DNA from: JAEUKA01 sp044228505
Lineage (GTDB): Bacteria > Myxococcota_A > Polyangia > Palsa-1104 > JAEUJZ01
Direction of reading: 5' to 3'
Assembly (NCBI GenBank): GCA_044228505.1
Contig: JBGAUT010000033.1
Location: 1-64,000 of the forward strand
DNA: 64,000 nt
In this document: positions 51,365 through 60,469 of the stretch, in pieces
How positions within the stretch are numbered: the stretch's first letter is position 1
Layout of the letters: each line of letters begins with the position of its first letter
Made by a program: the position numbers and the translations under genes
The notes under the pieces: model-generated
What the model was told of the DNA's origin: nothing
Databases searched by the model: none
The model's input: only the letters and a program-made list of their open reading frames with translations

Positions 51365-52531
51365 ATGCGATCCCTTGCGTTCCTGCCGGTCATTCTTTCC
51401 GCCGTTTCGGCCAGCCTCACCGGCTGTCATTCCCCAGCGGTTCCGGCCCGTATTCCTGCGGATCTTCGCAGTCCGTTTGTCGGCTATTCCAGCGAGACAT
51501 ACGCTCGGGACGAGATGTGGCTCTGCCGACCTGGCAAACCAGGCGATGTCTGCGCGTCGGATCTCACTGCGACCGAGATTCATTCCGATGGTTCTCGGAC
51601 GGTGGTTGCGCACCAAGCGATTCCAGACCCGAAGGTCGACTGCTTCTATGTCTATCCCACTGTTGATGCGCAGCTCACGGCGGCCAACCATACCGACTTT
51701 TCTGATGTGGTGCCGATGCGAAGCTCGGTCCTTGCTCAGGCCGCTCGTTTTGGTGAGGTGTGCGCGGTGTATGCCCCCTTGTATCGGCAAGCGACGATTG
51801 GCACCTACTTTGCCGGGAAAGAGCGCCGAGAGGGCTTCCTACAGACTGCCTATTCCGACGTACTCGATGCATTTTTGCACTACATGGGACAACACAATCG
51901 GGGTCGCAAAGTCGTCCTGATTGGCCACTCCCAAGGTGCCGACATGATCTCTCGGCTCCTACGGCAAGTGTTCGATCACGATCCCGCAATGCGTGAAAGG
52001 CTGCTGCTGGCGATGCCGGTAGGGGGACCAGTCGAAGTGCCCAAAGGGAAGCTGACCGGAGGCTCCTTTGACAACATTCCGCTGTGCAGCCGCCCAGATG
52101 AAACAGGCTGCGTGGTGGCGTTTCGGACCTATCGCATGGGTGCGGACACCAGCAAGGCCATCTTTCCTCCTCCTCCTGGGCATGAACCGGCGTGTGTGAA
52201 TCCTGTTGAACTGGGCAGCTCGGAGTCGAAGCGGCTATCACGGACGTACTATCCGGTGGATGGACGGACTCGAAAGCTGATGGCAGGAGTGGACGACGTG
52301 ACCACTCCGTTTGTACTGTTCCGGGGTTACTACGATGCGGCGTGTATGACGAGTCCGGATGGCTATCGTTATTTGGGAATCTCCGCTGCGGCTGCGCCGG
52401 GCGAGAGACGGATTGCGCCGGTCAACCTAGAGGATCGGCGATTGAACCGTAGCTTTGGGACTCACGTTCTCGACATGCAGTTTACCCAAGGTGACTTGGT
52501 AGACTTGGTGGGCAAGCGCACCGGTCAGTAG
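51365..52531 (+). CDS. DUF3089 alpha/beta-hydrolase-like lipoprotein
   Basis: 388 residues. Lipobox SLTGC after the first ATG of the signal peptide (MRSLAFLPVILSAVSASLTG); a GTG/ATG 18 nt upstream is possible. DUF3089 features: DEMWLCRPGKPGDVC, VDCFYVYPTVDAQ, the esterase elbow LIGHSQGAD with Ser nucleophile, and YYPVDGRTRKLM. A surface-anchored esterase or lipase-like enzyme is likely; substrate unknown. Confidence 0.82.
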   Translation: MRSLAFLPVILSAVSASLTGCHSPAVPARIPADLRSPFVGYSSETYARDEMWLCRPGKPGDVCASDLTATEIHSDGSRTVVAHQAIPDPKVDCFYVYPTVDAQLTAANHTDFSDVVPMRSSVLAQAARFGEVCAVYAPLYRQATIGTYFAGKERREGFLQTAYSDVLDAFLHYMGQHNRGRKVVLIGHSQGADMISRLLRQVFDHDPAMRERLLLAMPVGGPVEVPKGKLTGGSFDNIPLCSRPDETGCVVAFRTYRMGADTSKAIFPPPPGHEPACVNPVELGSSESKRLSRTYYPVDGRTRKLMAGVDDVTTPFVLFRGYYDAACMTSPDGYRYLGISAAAAPGERRIAPVNLEDRRLNRSFGTHVLDMQFTQGDLVDLVGKRTGQ

Positions 52532-52595
52532 AGACGCAGATCCTGAATCGATACTCTGTACAGATGTGATTGGCGTGCTGTGGGAAGGGAGGACG

Positions 52596-53084
52596 ATGGA
52601 GATGCGGCGGTTGATCTCTGGACAAGCAAACGGAGCGTGGTTGACGAGCGTTGTTTGGGCGATGACGATGGTTGGGTCAGAACAGGTCTTGGCGGACAGA
52701 GTACCGCCGCCGCGCATGACCTTAACCACAAGCCCCGCAGCGGGATGTCCAAAGCCTGCTCTGGGCGATGCGGTGGAGTCCAAACGAGATGACGTGTGGG
52801 AGTGTCTGTCCAGCGGCTATGTTCAAGGGACGCTCACGCTGAGCTGTCGGTTTGCCGATTCCGGTCGCGTAAAGGGGTGTACGCAGGCACCCGGCAGCAG
52901 CGGCTTTAAACCAAAGCAGATCAGTTGCCTGTCGAGACTGTTTGCGACTCTGTCTCTGCCTACGAGCGCTTGGAATCAGCAGCGCCCGAGTCTGTGCGGT
53001 GCGCAGATCGAGATCACAATGCAATTGACTCCGCGTCGGCGACCAGGACCACGGCCAAGTGAGGTTATGATACCGGACTTCTGA
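52596..53084 (+). CDS. hypothetical secreted Cys-containing protein
   Basis: 162 residues with an imperfect signal segment (ANGAWLTSVVWAMTMVGSEQVLA). Central part RDDVWECLSSGYVQGTLTLSCRFADSGRVKGC has a TonB-C-terminal-like strand-turn pattern and four to five cysteines. I do not recognise a family. It sits on the plus strand between the DUF3089 gene and the convergent kinase gene. Confidence 0.5.
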   Translation: MEMRRLISGQANGAWLTSVVWAMTMVGSEQVLADRVPPPRMTLTTSPAAGCPKPALGDAVESKRDDVWECLSSGYVQGTLTLSCRFADSGRVKGCTQAPGSSGFKPKQISCLSRLFATLSLPTSAWNQQRPSLCGAQIEITMQLTPRRRPGPRPSEVMIPDF

Positions 53085-53099
53085 TCCGGGTCGGGGCTC

Positions 53100-55268
53100 C
53101 TACAGCCCGCGCTGCTTGATCTCGTTGATGGCCGCCTGCAGCGGGTTGCCTCGGCGTAGACAGCTCCAGCAGTCCGTTTGGCCTCCGGGCCCGCAGCCGT
53201 TTGGCACCTGAAGCTTGAGGAGCAGCTCATGCGTACGGCGTCCGCCTTGCTTTCCCGCTTTGCCAAGGAGTGCTCGCTTGGCTTCGCAAGAGCTGGCGCT
53301 GCGCAGGTCGAGAACGATCAGACCGTCCGCTGATGCCAGCCGGCGAACGCTGTCTTTGGCGAGACTCTGGAGCAGCCGACCGCGATACGGTTCCATCGTG
53401 GTGCGATCGGCCAGGTCGATCAGTGTGTCGACTCCGTATTCTCCCATTTGCTGTTCCAGAAGCTGCATCGCTGGCTCCGAGGTCTGCGGTTGGAGCGCTG
53501 CATCCGCAACGATACGAAGAATCTGTTCGTCATAGGCCGCAGCGGGATCGATCTGAAGCAGCGGCGTGATCGCTTGCAGGGCGGAACCAAGCTCTCCGTT
53601 TTTGCCATAGGCCTTGACCAGAGCGCGATGAGTCCGCGAGTCGTTCGGATACTTGTTACGGAGCTTGAGCAGCGCCGCTGGACCTTTTTCGACCGCCTTC
53701 TGCATGTCGGAGTCGGTTGCGTAGCCGACCATTCCTACGACGGCTGCTTCGCCATCGTCATCACCGCTGAGCAGGATTCCGAACACAAAGAACACTGGTA
53801 GCAGCAGCACAGCGGCCACGGCGGTTCCGAGCGCCCACTGCGAGATCCCGCGTTGCTTTTCTGGGAGCTTGGAACGGACCCACGCGAGCAGTTGGGTCCA
53901 CTTGGGTCCCAGTACTGCACCAAGCTTGGCGAGCCGTTCTTGAAACTTTTGGGTGGTCGCGGTTGGTAGTGGGGCAGGGGTCTCACCGCTGGAGGAGGCC
54001 ATTGCCGGAACGGTTGCAGCTACACCGGCTGCTCGGTGGGCTTCCGCGCTCGCCGCCGCGTCCTTGTGAGGAGAGTTGGCCAAGTTTTTGCCGCTGCCAT
54101 CGGCTCCTTTGAGCACCGGTACGCCACCGGTTCCTTTGGGAGCGGCTGTTGCGGGAAGGCTGCCGCCACGATTCGACTCACTACTGATGATATCGATCTG
54201 CGCCATTGACTCCCCAGTACCTGCTTGGCCGGGGTAGTCTTTGTCTCCCATCACTGTCGGACGATTGTCGAGATCTCGCACACCAGAGTTGGGAATGTTG
54301 AGGCGACCAAGCGGCGATGAGGGCTCGTAGCGAAGTCCTTCTGCCGCCGCCAGCTCCGCGAGTGCATCAAGCAGATGCCGCGCATCTTTGTAGCGATTGT
54401 CCGGGTTCTTTTCGAGCAGCTTCATGACCATCGCATCAAGCGCTGCCGGCACTTTGACCGAGGGTGCCTTTTGCGACATCGGAGGAACCGGCGCAAGAAT
54501 CTGCTGCCGCAAAATCACCGATGGATCATCTGCATCAAAGGGCACCCAGCCGGTCAGCAGCTCATACATCACTGCTCCGAGTGCATACAGGTCCGTCCGG
54601 CCATCGACTTCACCACCTGCGGCTTGTTCCGGTGCCATGTAGGCCGGAGTGCCAAAGATCGTGCCGTACTTGGTCAGCGTTTCCGAGCGCTGGCTAATGT
54701 CATCCACCAGCGCTTCCAGCCGAATCTTAGCGAGCCCAAAGTCTAGAACCTTCACGAAGTCGGGATCGCCATCCCGGTTCATGATCATGACGTTCTCTGG
54801 CTTCAGGTCACGATGCACGATTCCGACGGAGTGGGCTCGTTGCAGGGCAGAGCTTATCTGACGGGCGATGTGGATGACGCGGGCCGAGCTGATGGGTCCG
54901 AAGTTGAGCACTTCGCGCAGCGACTTGCCATCGATGAACTCGAGGACCAGAAATAGAGCCCCTTCATCGGTAAAGCCCAGGTCGGTAGCCGCGACGACGT
55001 TTGGGTGCTCAAGGTGCGCTGCCGCCATGGCTTCACGCTCGAAGCGGGCCACCATTTCACGGTTCTTGGATAGCTCGGCGTTTAGCACCTTGAGCGCCAT
55101 GCGTTTGCGCATGAGCATGTGCTCGACGAGATACACCGCGCCCATACCACCTTCGCCGAGCAGCGATGTCACTTTGTAGCGTCCGCCTACCGTCGTGCCA
55201 ACGAGCCGCTGGGCCCCTTCGCTCGTCTCCGAGCCAGAGGTCGGCTTCGCAGATTCGGCCTGATCCAT
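53100..55268 (-). CDS. transmembrane Ser/Thr protein kinase
   Basis: 722 residues. Hanks-type kinase domain (about 25-300): GEGGMGAVYLVEH glycine loop, ALKVLNAEL lysine, HRDLKPENVMI, DFGLAKI, GTIFGTPAYMAPEQA and DLYALGAVMYELLTG. A long Pro/Ala/Thr linker, one membrane span near 490 (AVAAVLLLPVFFVFGILL), then a periplasmic helical, TPR-like tail. PknB-like layout with an extracytoplasmic sensor, common in myxobacteria. The start is at the ATG 55268; a TTG at 55322 is in frame. Confidence 0.93.
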   Translation of the reverse strand: MDQAESAKPTSGSETSEGAQRLVGTTVGGRYKVTSLLGEGGMGAVYLVEHMLMRKRMALKVLNAELSKNREMVARFEREAMAAAHLEHPNVVAATDLGFTDEGALFLVLEFIDGKSLREVLNFGPISSARVIHIARQISSALQRAHSVGIVHRDLKPENVMIMNRDGDPDFVKVLDFGLAKIRLEALVDDISQRSETLTKYGTIFGTPAYMAPEQAAGGEVDGRTDLYALGAVMYELLTGWVPFDADDPSVILRQQILAPVPPMSQKAPSVKVPAALDAMVMKLLEKNPDNRYKDARHLLDALAELAAAEGLRYEPSSPLGRLNIPNSGVRDLDNRPTVMGDKDYPGQAGTGESMAQIDIISSESNRGGSLPATAAPKGTGGVPVLKGADGSGKNLANSPHKDAAASAEAHRAAGVAATVPAMASSSGETPAPLPTATTQKFQERLAKLGAVLGPKWTQLLAWVRSKLPEKQRGISQWALGTAVAAVLLLPVFFVFGILLSGDDDGEAAVVGMVGYATDSDMQKAVEKGPAALLKLRNKYPNDSRTHRALVKAYGKNGELGSALQAITPLLQIDPAAAYDEQILRIVADAALQPQTSEPAMQLLEQQMGEYGVDTLIDLADRTTMEPYRGRLLQSLAKDSVRRLASADGLIVLDLRSASSCEAKRALLGKAGKQGGRRTHELLLKLQVPNGCGPGGQTDCWSCLRRGNPLQAAINEIKQRGL

Positions 55269-55349
55269 CCAGACTAAGATATCCGATTTGATCTGGCTCA
55301 CTCCGTAAAACTGTGGTGGCAACTACAAAATCTGCGGCGACTGTTGCGG

Positions 55350-56495
55350 CTATCGAGCGCAGAAGGCGTGGTAATCGCTGAGTTCAATCGGGCGGGTCGG
55401 GTCGCTACAGACCGTGCAGTCGGGGGAGCGACGCAGCTTCATCTCGCGGAACTTGGCCGACAGCGCCTCATAAATCATGAGCCGCCCCGATAGTGACTCA
55501 CCGATACCGAGCAACAGCTTGATGGCCTCCGTCGCTTGAAGGACACCGATCACGCCCGGTAGCACCCCAAATACGCCCGCTTCGTGGCAAGACGGTGCCA
55601 GGTCGGGCGGCGGTGGCTCGGGGTAAAGGCAGCGGTAGCACGGACCCTGCCACGGCAAAAACGAGGTGAGCTGTCCCTCGAAACGAAAGATGGACGCATG
55701 CACCACTGGAATTCGCAAAATGAGCGAAGCGTCGTTAAGCAGGTAGCGGGTTGGGAAGTTGTCCGCACCATCGACGATCAGGTCATATCCGCGCAGCAGT
55801 TCGAGCGCGTTGGCTGGGCCGAGTCGGACGCGCTGGCCGAGCACCTGCACGTCAGGGTTTAATTCGCGCAGGGTCTGCTGGGCGGATTCCACCTTGGGAC
55901 GACCTAGGCGAGTGGTGCTGTGCAGGATTTGTCGCTGCAGGTTCGACTCATCGACTACATCATCGTCGACGATTCCGATGGTGCCAACGCCCGCTGCCGC
56001 CAAGTAGTACCCCGCAGGTGAGCCAAGCCCTCCCGCCCCAACGAGAAGCACGCGACTGTTCAGCAGCTTGGCTTGGCCGGACTCCCCCACTTCGGGAAGC
56101 ATGATGTGGCGGGCATAGCGATTCTTTTGGGCGGCCGAAAACACCAGCGGCTTTTCAATGGCACCACCGGCACCTCGCCACGCCGTCATTCCTCCCGCCA
56201 AAGAGGCCACGTTGGAAAAGCCCATGGTTCGTAGTGTGCTCGCTGCCAGCGCTGAACGACTGCCCCCCGCACAGTAAAGGACTATGTCCAGGTCGCGACT
56301 CGGGGCCAGCGCTTCGATGCGGCCTTCTAGCAGCCCTCGGGGCACGAGCATCGCACCGGGGATGGTGCCTTGCTGCTGCTCATCAGGCTCCCGTACATCG
56401 ATGAGCACTGCTGGCGGCTGTTTCTGAAGCTGCAAGGCGGAGATCTCGCGGATCTGGGCCCTGACCTGTTGGAGATAGTCGAAGTAGCTCGGCAT
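55350..56495 (-). CDS. rhodanese-E1 fusion (MoeB/ThiF-type adenylyltransferase)
   Basis: 381 residues. N-terminal rhodanese domain (1 to about 110) with active-site loop CAGGSRSALA (Cys intact), then the E1-like domain: RYARHIMLPEVGESGQAKL, GAGGLGSPAGYYLAAAGVG (ATP site), DESNLQRQILHS, and zinc cysteines CYRC...CTVC. The usual order in MoeZ-type proteins is E1 then rhodanese; here the rhodanese is first. It activates a sulfur-carrier protein C-terminus for molybdopterin, thiamine or cysteine biosynthesis. The frame starts earlier (56573); the ATG at 56495 gives a normal length. Confidence 0.9.
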   Translation of the reverse strand: MPSYFDYLQQVRAQIREISALQLQKQPPAVLIDVREPDEQQQGTIPGAMLVPRGLLEGRIEALAPSRDLDIVLYCAGGSRSALAASTLRTMGFSNVASLAGGMTAWRGAGGAIEKPLVFSAAQKNRYARHIMLPEVGESGQAKLLNSRVLLVGAGGLGSPAGYYLAAAGVGTIGIVDDDVVDESNLQRQILHSTTRLGRPKVESAQQTLRELNPDVQVLGQRVRLGPANALELLRGYDLIVDGADNFPTRYLLNDASLILRIPVVHASIFRFEGQLTSFLPWQGPCYRCLYPEPPPPDLAPSCHEAGVFGVLPGVIGVLQATEAIKLLLGIGESLSGRLMIYEALSAKFREMKLRRSPDCTVCSDPTRPIELSDYHAFCAR

Positions 56496-56940
56496 GGGCT
56501 TGTGGTTTCTTCGCAAAGGCGGTGAGGTTGGATGGGTTCGTGAGCAACCTTGACGCTGCCTGCTTGTGACCATAATCTAACGTTACGTCAGCTTTAGTGG
56601 TGGACCTGGACTCCGTTTTCGCGGATAACCAGGCTGCACTACGTCGAGGAGCGGCACAAGATAACGTCCTTCATGAGCAAGCGTCGGCAGCCAGTTTACG
56701 GCGAAGCAAAACATGCGATGACCACCAGTTGGCAGGAACTTATGTCACTGCGCCAAGTCGCTCGCCGTCAACGAGATCATGGTAGAAAGCCGACGATGCT
56801 TTGGGGTGGCGTGGAGCGGGCGCAACCGAGCCGCTCTACTTATCGAGGATCGCTACCAGTCACAACCAACCGATGAATAGCCGAGGATCTGCGTTGCGGC
56901 TCCTTGGCACAGCGAACTACAGAGCTTTTTGGAGGAACCC
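56496..56940. other. 445-bp region without a confident gene
   Basis: Divergent gap between the rhodanese-E1 gene and the Fe-S carrier gene. The longest plus-strand frame (56673-56876, 67 codons from ATG, open back to 56598) has no RBS, no domain that I recognise and Arg/Thr-rich composition, so I do not call it a gene. The Fe-S carrier promoter presumably lies in its last 150 bp. Confidence 0.5.
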
Positions 56941-57342
56941 ATGTCTGTGATTACCACCAACATTCGCAAGCCCGACGCCGCTCCTGATCAGGTGCCGGTT
57001 GCTCCCGCTGCCACGTCGCCGATCTCTCTTACCGAGGTCGCCGCCAAGAAGGTCAATGAAATCCGCGAGCAGGAGAGCATCGAAGAGAGCATGTTCCTGC
57101 GAGTCCGCATCGTCGGTGGTGGCTGTTCTGGCTTTTCCTACGATCTGTACTTTGACTCGATCACCCCGATGGACAAGCAGCTTGTGTCTCATGGTGTGAC
57201 GATCATCGTCGACCAAATGAGCCTCCAGTACCTCCGTGGCACCGAGATCGATTACCTCGAAGGTCTGCAGGGCGCGGGCTTCAAGTTCCACAACCCCAAT
57301 GTCAAATCGACCTGCGGCTGTGGTTCGAGCTTCAGTGTGTAG
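56941..57342 (+). CDS. A-type iron-sulfur carrier protein (HesB/IscA/ErpA family)
   Basis: 133 residues. Ligand cysteines at Cys62 (GGGCSGFSY) and in the C-terminal CGCG (Cys125, Cys127). Family strands ISLTEVAAKKVNEI and FLRVRIVGGGC. It delivers Fe-S clusters to target proteins. The N-terminal 27 residues are a longer, Pro/Ala-rich extension than usual. Start at 56941 with TGGAGG 5 nt upstream; the open frame begins 12 nt earlier. No isc or suf cluster adjoins. Confidence 0.93.
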   Translation: MSVITTNIRKPDAAPDQVPVAPAATSPISLTEVAAKKVNEIREQESIEESMFLRVRIVGGGCSGFSYDLYFDSITPMDKQLVSHGVTIIVDQMSLQYLRGTEIDYLEGLQGAGFKFHNPNVKSTCGCGSSFSV

Positions 57343-57350
57343 CCCGCTTT

Positions 57351-57383
57351 CGTTCGCTTCCGCTAACTAGCTGGGAGCGAACG
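57351..57383. terminator. 8-bp inverted repeat between convergent genes
   Basis: CGTTCGCT (57351-57358) and AGCGAACG (57376-57383) around 17 nt. It overlaps the last codons of the minus-strand gene and follows the Fe-S carrier stop. Confidence 0.4.
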
Positions 57384-57746
57384 CTCGATGGCGAACGCGA
57401 AGTCTTCGCCGCCTTCGTAACTCATCGTTCCTACATCGACGGCTGTGTGCGCATGCCGGGTTAAGGCCTGGGCGAGCTTGTGCGCAAACGCCGAGACCTC
57501 GGCGTCTGCGATGGGCTCATCAAAGCGCGTAAACAGTCGCACAAACACGGGCGCGGCAATCTCTAACTCACCGTTGCGCAGCGCTCGGGTCAGGTTTACC
57601 CGAAGCGGTAGCTCCAGCGCCTCGCCCTCACACCACTCGTTCAGGCTTTCGCTGTCGTAGGTGATGGGACCAACCAGCCCCGTTTCCTCCACGGCCTGCG
57701 CGAGCCAAGAGAGCTGACCGGGGAAGTACAGCCGAAGATCCTGCAT
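57363..57746 (-). CDS. hypothetical protein
   Basis: 127 residues from the ATG at 57746 (open frame to 57779). Mixed sequence with QDLRLYFPGQLSWLAQAVEETGL, EALELPLRVNLTRALRNGEL, and a helix VSAFAHKLAQALTRHAHTAV. I recognise no family. It sits 62 nt downstream of the ArsA-like gene on the same strand and could share its transcript. Confidence 0.6.
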   Translation of the reverse strand: MQDLRLYFPGQLSWLAQAVEETGLVGPITYDSESLNEWCEGEALELPLRVNLTRALRNGELEIAAPVFVRLFTRFDEPIADAEVSAFAHKLAQALTRHAHTAVDVGTMSYEGGEDFAFAIERSLPAS

Positions 57747-57808
57747 AGCCGCTAAGTGTCCCTTATCTGCGGGCAGCAATCAAAACACATCGGTTGGTCG
57801 AGCGCAGA

Positions 57809-58993
57809 TCAGGTCGGCGGCGGGATCAGGTGTCGGCTTACGGCCGCAATGCTTTGGGCATCATGGACGTCTTGCGGCAAGAGCGGGATTTGGCACAGAG
57901 GCAGCGGGATCTTCTGGGCCAGACGTGCAATCGACGCTGCATCTGTGGCGGCGAGCACTCGCTGTTCGGCATAGGTGCGGCTGAGCTGCTCGGCGAGCTG
58001 CTGGAGATCATCCGGTGCAAACCCCGATAGCTCGGGTCGCTCTTGCAGCAGCGGCATCAAGTCGCTTGGCACCTCGCGAGTGTGGCTGTGGACTCGATTC
58101 ACGATGCAGCCGCCAATCGGCATCTTGGCGCGGGAAAGCCGTTCGTAAAAATACAGCGCTTCGTCAATGCTGAGCGACTCAGGGCTACACGCCAGCAGGA
58201 ACGCTACATCGGATTTTTGCAGAAGCTGGGTGACCTTTTGGGCTCGCTCGCGGAAACCGGCCAGCACCGACTGAAATTCGACGAAGAACTCGGCAACTTG
58301 GGTCAAAAAGGCCGAGCCCACAAACCGTGCGAGCCCGCGTATCACGATCGCACCGCCCATTCCCAGCAGCCGCAGCGACAGACTTCCCGCCTGCTGCAGG
58401 TACGGCTTCATGATCCACTGGATCGCGTCGGAGTCGACCGCCCGCGACATCCTTTCCGGTGCATCGAGGAAGTCGATCGCATTTTCCGTTGGTGGTGTGT
58501 CCATCACCAGCAGGTCATAGCGGTCGAGCTGTGACAGCTCATACAGCCGCGACATCGCTGCGTACTCGTGCGAACCAGCCAGCGCCGACGAAATCTGCTG
58601 ATAGATCTGGTTGCGCAAGACCCGTTCGCGCAGCGTCGGATCGGGGGCATACCGCTTCACCAGATCATCAAAGGCCCGCTTCTGATCGAGCATCATCGCA
58701 TCGAGCACGCCACCGGGAACCGGCACCTCACCGCGTGCTGCTGCCAGGATTCGTAGCCGATCCTCGGGGACTTTCTGGATCTCGTGGCTGAGTGCCGATA
58801 CCGACAGCGCATCAGCGAGTCGCCGGGCCGGGTCGATGGTGAGCACCAGCACTCGTTTGCCTCGCAGCGCCGCGAGCAGTCCCAGCGTGGCCGAGGTTGT
58901 GGTCTTGCCCACACCACCTGACCCGACGACCAGCATGATCCGCTTGCGAGCAATGACTTCCGATAAGGTGCCTTCGCTGTGCTTGGGTTCCAT
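57809..58993 (-). CDS. ArsA/Get3-family ATPase
   Basis: 394 residues. P-loop GSGGVGKTTTSATLG at about 24-38, switch I TIDPARRLADAL, switch II MDTPPTENAIDFLDAPERM, and adenine-loop VNRVHSH-like motif. The helical client-binding region between them (DAMMLDQKRAFDDLVKRYAP) lacks the Cys cluster of arsenite pumps. More like the bacterial Get3/ArsA homologues of actinobacteria and myxobacteria, which may target tail-anchored proteins or act with lipid enzymes; role uncertain. Followed by the hypothetical gene and preceded by an FAD oxidoreductase gene 51 nt upstream. Confidence 0.88.
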   Translation of the reverse strand: MEPKHSEGTLSEVIARKRIMLVVGSGGVGKTTTSATLGLLAALRGKRVLVLTIDPARRLADALSVSALSHEIQKVPEDRLRILAAARGEVPVPGGVLDAMMLDQKRAFDDLVKRYAPDPTLRERVLRNQIYQQISSALAGSHEYAAMSRLYELSQLDRYDLLVMDTPPTENAIDFLDAPERMSRAVDSDAIQWIMKPYLQQAGSLSLRLLGMGGAIVIRGLARFVGSAFLTQVAEFFVEFQSVLAGFRERAQKVTQLLQKSDVAFLLACSPESLSIDEALYFYERLSRAKMPIGGCIVNRVHSHTREVPSDLMPLLQERPELSGFAPDDLQQLAEQLSRTYAEQRVLAATDAASIARLAQKIPLPLCQIPLLPQDVHDAQSIAAVSRHLIPPPT

Positions 58994-59044
58994 TGCGCTC
59001 TGCGTCCGGCTGCGACTTTCGAACTGTTCGAGAAAGTCTGGCGA

Positions 59045-60391
59045 TTAGGCCAGGATTTCGTCGAGCCCTCGCTCTGCTTCTTCGATCATTTGGCTGTTGT
59101 TCAGCGTGCCGCCGAGGATGCGCCCGGTGTTTAGCAGGTACAAGCGGCGTGGCACAAGCGGAATAGGCAGCCTCAATTTATCGTAACCCACCACGGCGAT
59201 CGGACTGACAAAGCGACTGCGGAACATTTTGGTCAGCAGAACCTCGTCTCGACGGAATCCGCGGCGAGTGCCAATGCGCTCGAGCGCAGAGAGAAACGGC
59301 TCAGTGAACGCCTCGTCGGGCTTGTCAAAGTCGGGATCATCGTCGGGAAGATAGCGCGGCAGATAGACCAAGTGATGGCCACCGGTTTCGCTTGGGTCGA
59401 CCAGGGTGGTCAGTCCGATCACTCCGGTAAATGGCAGCCCCGGATCGGTCAAGTTCAGGACGTAGTACGGGCTAAACGCACGCGTCAGCTTCACCACCAT
59501 GCACAGCACGCCGAGGTATCGAATCGAGCGAGCGCGGGTGAGCAGCTCCTCGGGAATCGACACACCAGCGCACAGCCTGGGCAAAAAGCGTGAAGGGCCC
59601 GTGTAGATGACCCGATCGGCAAGGATCTCACTGCCATCGCGAGTGCGGACTCGGGTGCTGCCATCGGGACCATCGGCGATGTGCTCGACTGGCGACGACT
59701 TGCGAACCTGAACCCCGAGCTTGGTCAGATACTGTTCGGCGACGGAAAAAACCGGCGCATAACCGCCCGAAATATAGCCAAACGCCTCGCGACGTCCCTC
59801 GGCTTGGCGGGTGGCGTAGAGCCTGCGAATCGTGGACCAAATGAACGTGGCCGCGACCTCGTTGTGGGCGCTGCCGAGCTTGGCGCGGAGCAGCGGCTCC
59901 CAGAACTTGCGATAGACCTGCTCTCCTGCGATTTTGCGGAGCCAGTCGCTGGCGGTGATGTTCCACAGGGGCGTGCCGTCGCTCACCCGCGATGCGTACA
60001 GGATGCTGGCGGCCAGGCGGCTTTTGTCCAGCAGGTCAAGCGGCGGGAAGCGCAGAAAGTCGAGCGGAGTGTCGAAGCGATGCAAGGTGCCATCGGCATA
60101 GAAACCGGTATGGGCTCCCCTCCAGCGCAGCCTGCCTTCGACGCCAAGACGCTTCAGCCAGTCGATGAGCAAGCCGTCCTGCGGCGTGACCACGTGATAG
60201 AAGCGATCCCAACCGATGGGATCGGGCTCGCTTCGTACCGACAGTCCTCCGAGCGTGCTGCTTCCCTCGATCAGGGTGACCTGGCTGTCCGGGTGTCGCT
60301 GGCGAATGCGCTCGGCGAGCACGCAGCCGGTGACGCCGCCGCCCACCACCACGAATCGCTTGCCGAATCGGACCTCACTTTCGTTTGCCAT
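59045..60391 (-). CDS. FAD-dependent protoporphyrinogen oxidase-like amine oxidoreductase
   Basis: 448 residues. N-terminal FAD motif VVVGGGVTGCVLAERIRQRHP, IEGSSTLGGLSV, then WDRFYHVVTPQDG, FWEPLLRAKLGSAHNEVAATF, YISGGYAPVFSVAEQYL, and the C-terminal YLLNTGRILGGTLNNSQMIEEAERGLDEI segment contacting FAD. Like bacterial flavin amine oxidases and HemY-like or UDP-galactopyranose-mutase-like proteins. The frame opens far upstream (60736), but the ATG at 60391 is at the natural start. The substrate is unknown. Confidence 0.85.
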   Translation of the reverse strand: MANESEVRFGKRFVVVGGGVTGCVLAERIRQRHPDSQVTLIEGSSTLGGLSVRSEPDPIGWDRFYHVVTPQDGLLIDWLKRLGVEGRLRWRGAHTGFYADGTLHRFDTPLDFLRFPPLDLLDKSRLAASILYASRVSDGTPLWNITASDWLRKIAGEQVYRKFWEPLLRAKLGSAHNEVAATFIWSTIRRLYATRQAEGRREAFGYISGGYAPVFSVAEQYLTKLGVQVRKSSPVEHIADGPDGSTRVRTRDGSEILADRVIYTGPSRFLPRLCAGVSIPEELLTRARSIRYLGVLCMVVKLTRAFSPYYVLNLTDPGLPFTGVIGLTTLVDPSETGGHHLVYLPRYLPDDDPDFDKPDEAFTEPFLSALERIGTRRGFRRDEVLLTKMFRSRFVSPIAVVGYDKLRLPIPLVPRRLYLLNTGRILGGTLNNSQMIEEAERGLDEILA

Positions 60392-60469
60392 CGTGGGCCA
60401 GAGTATAGCTGCTCTCAGACGGATTTGGCTCCGATAGACCTTTGCTGCGCTGGGTGATATTTCAAGCCA

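Noticed and set aside
56673..56876. 67-codon ORF in the gap before the Fe-S carrier gene
   Set aside because: No RBS, no family, Arg-rich composition; not enough to call a gene.
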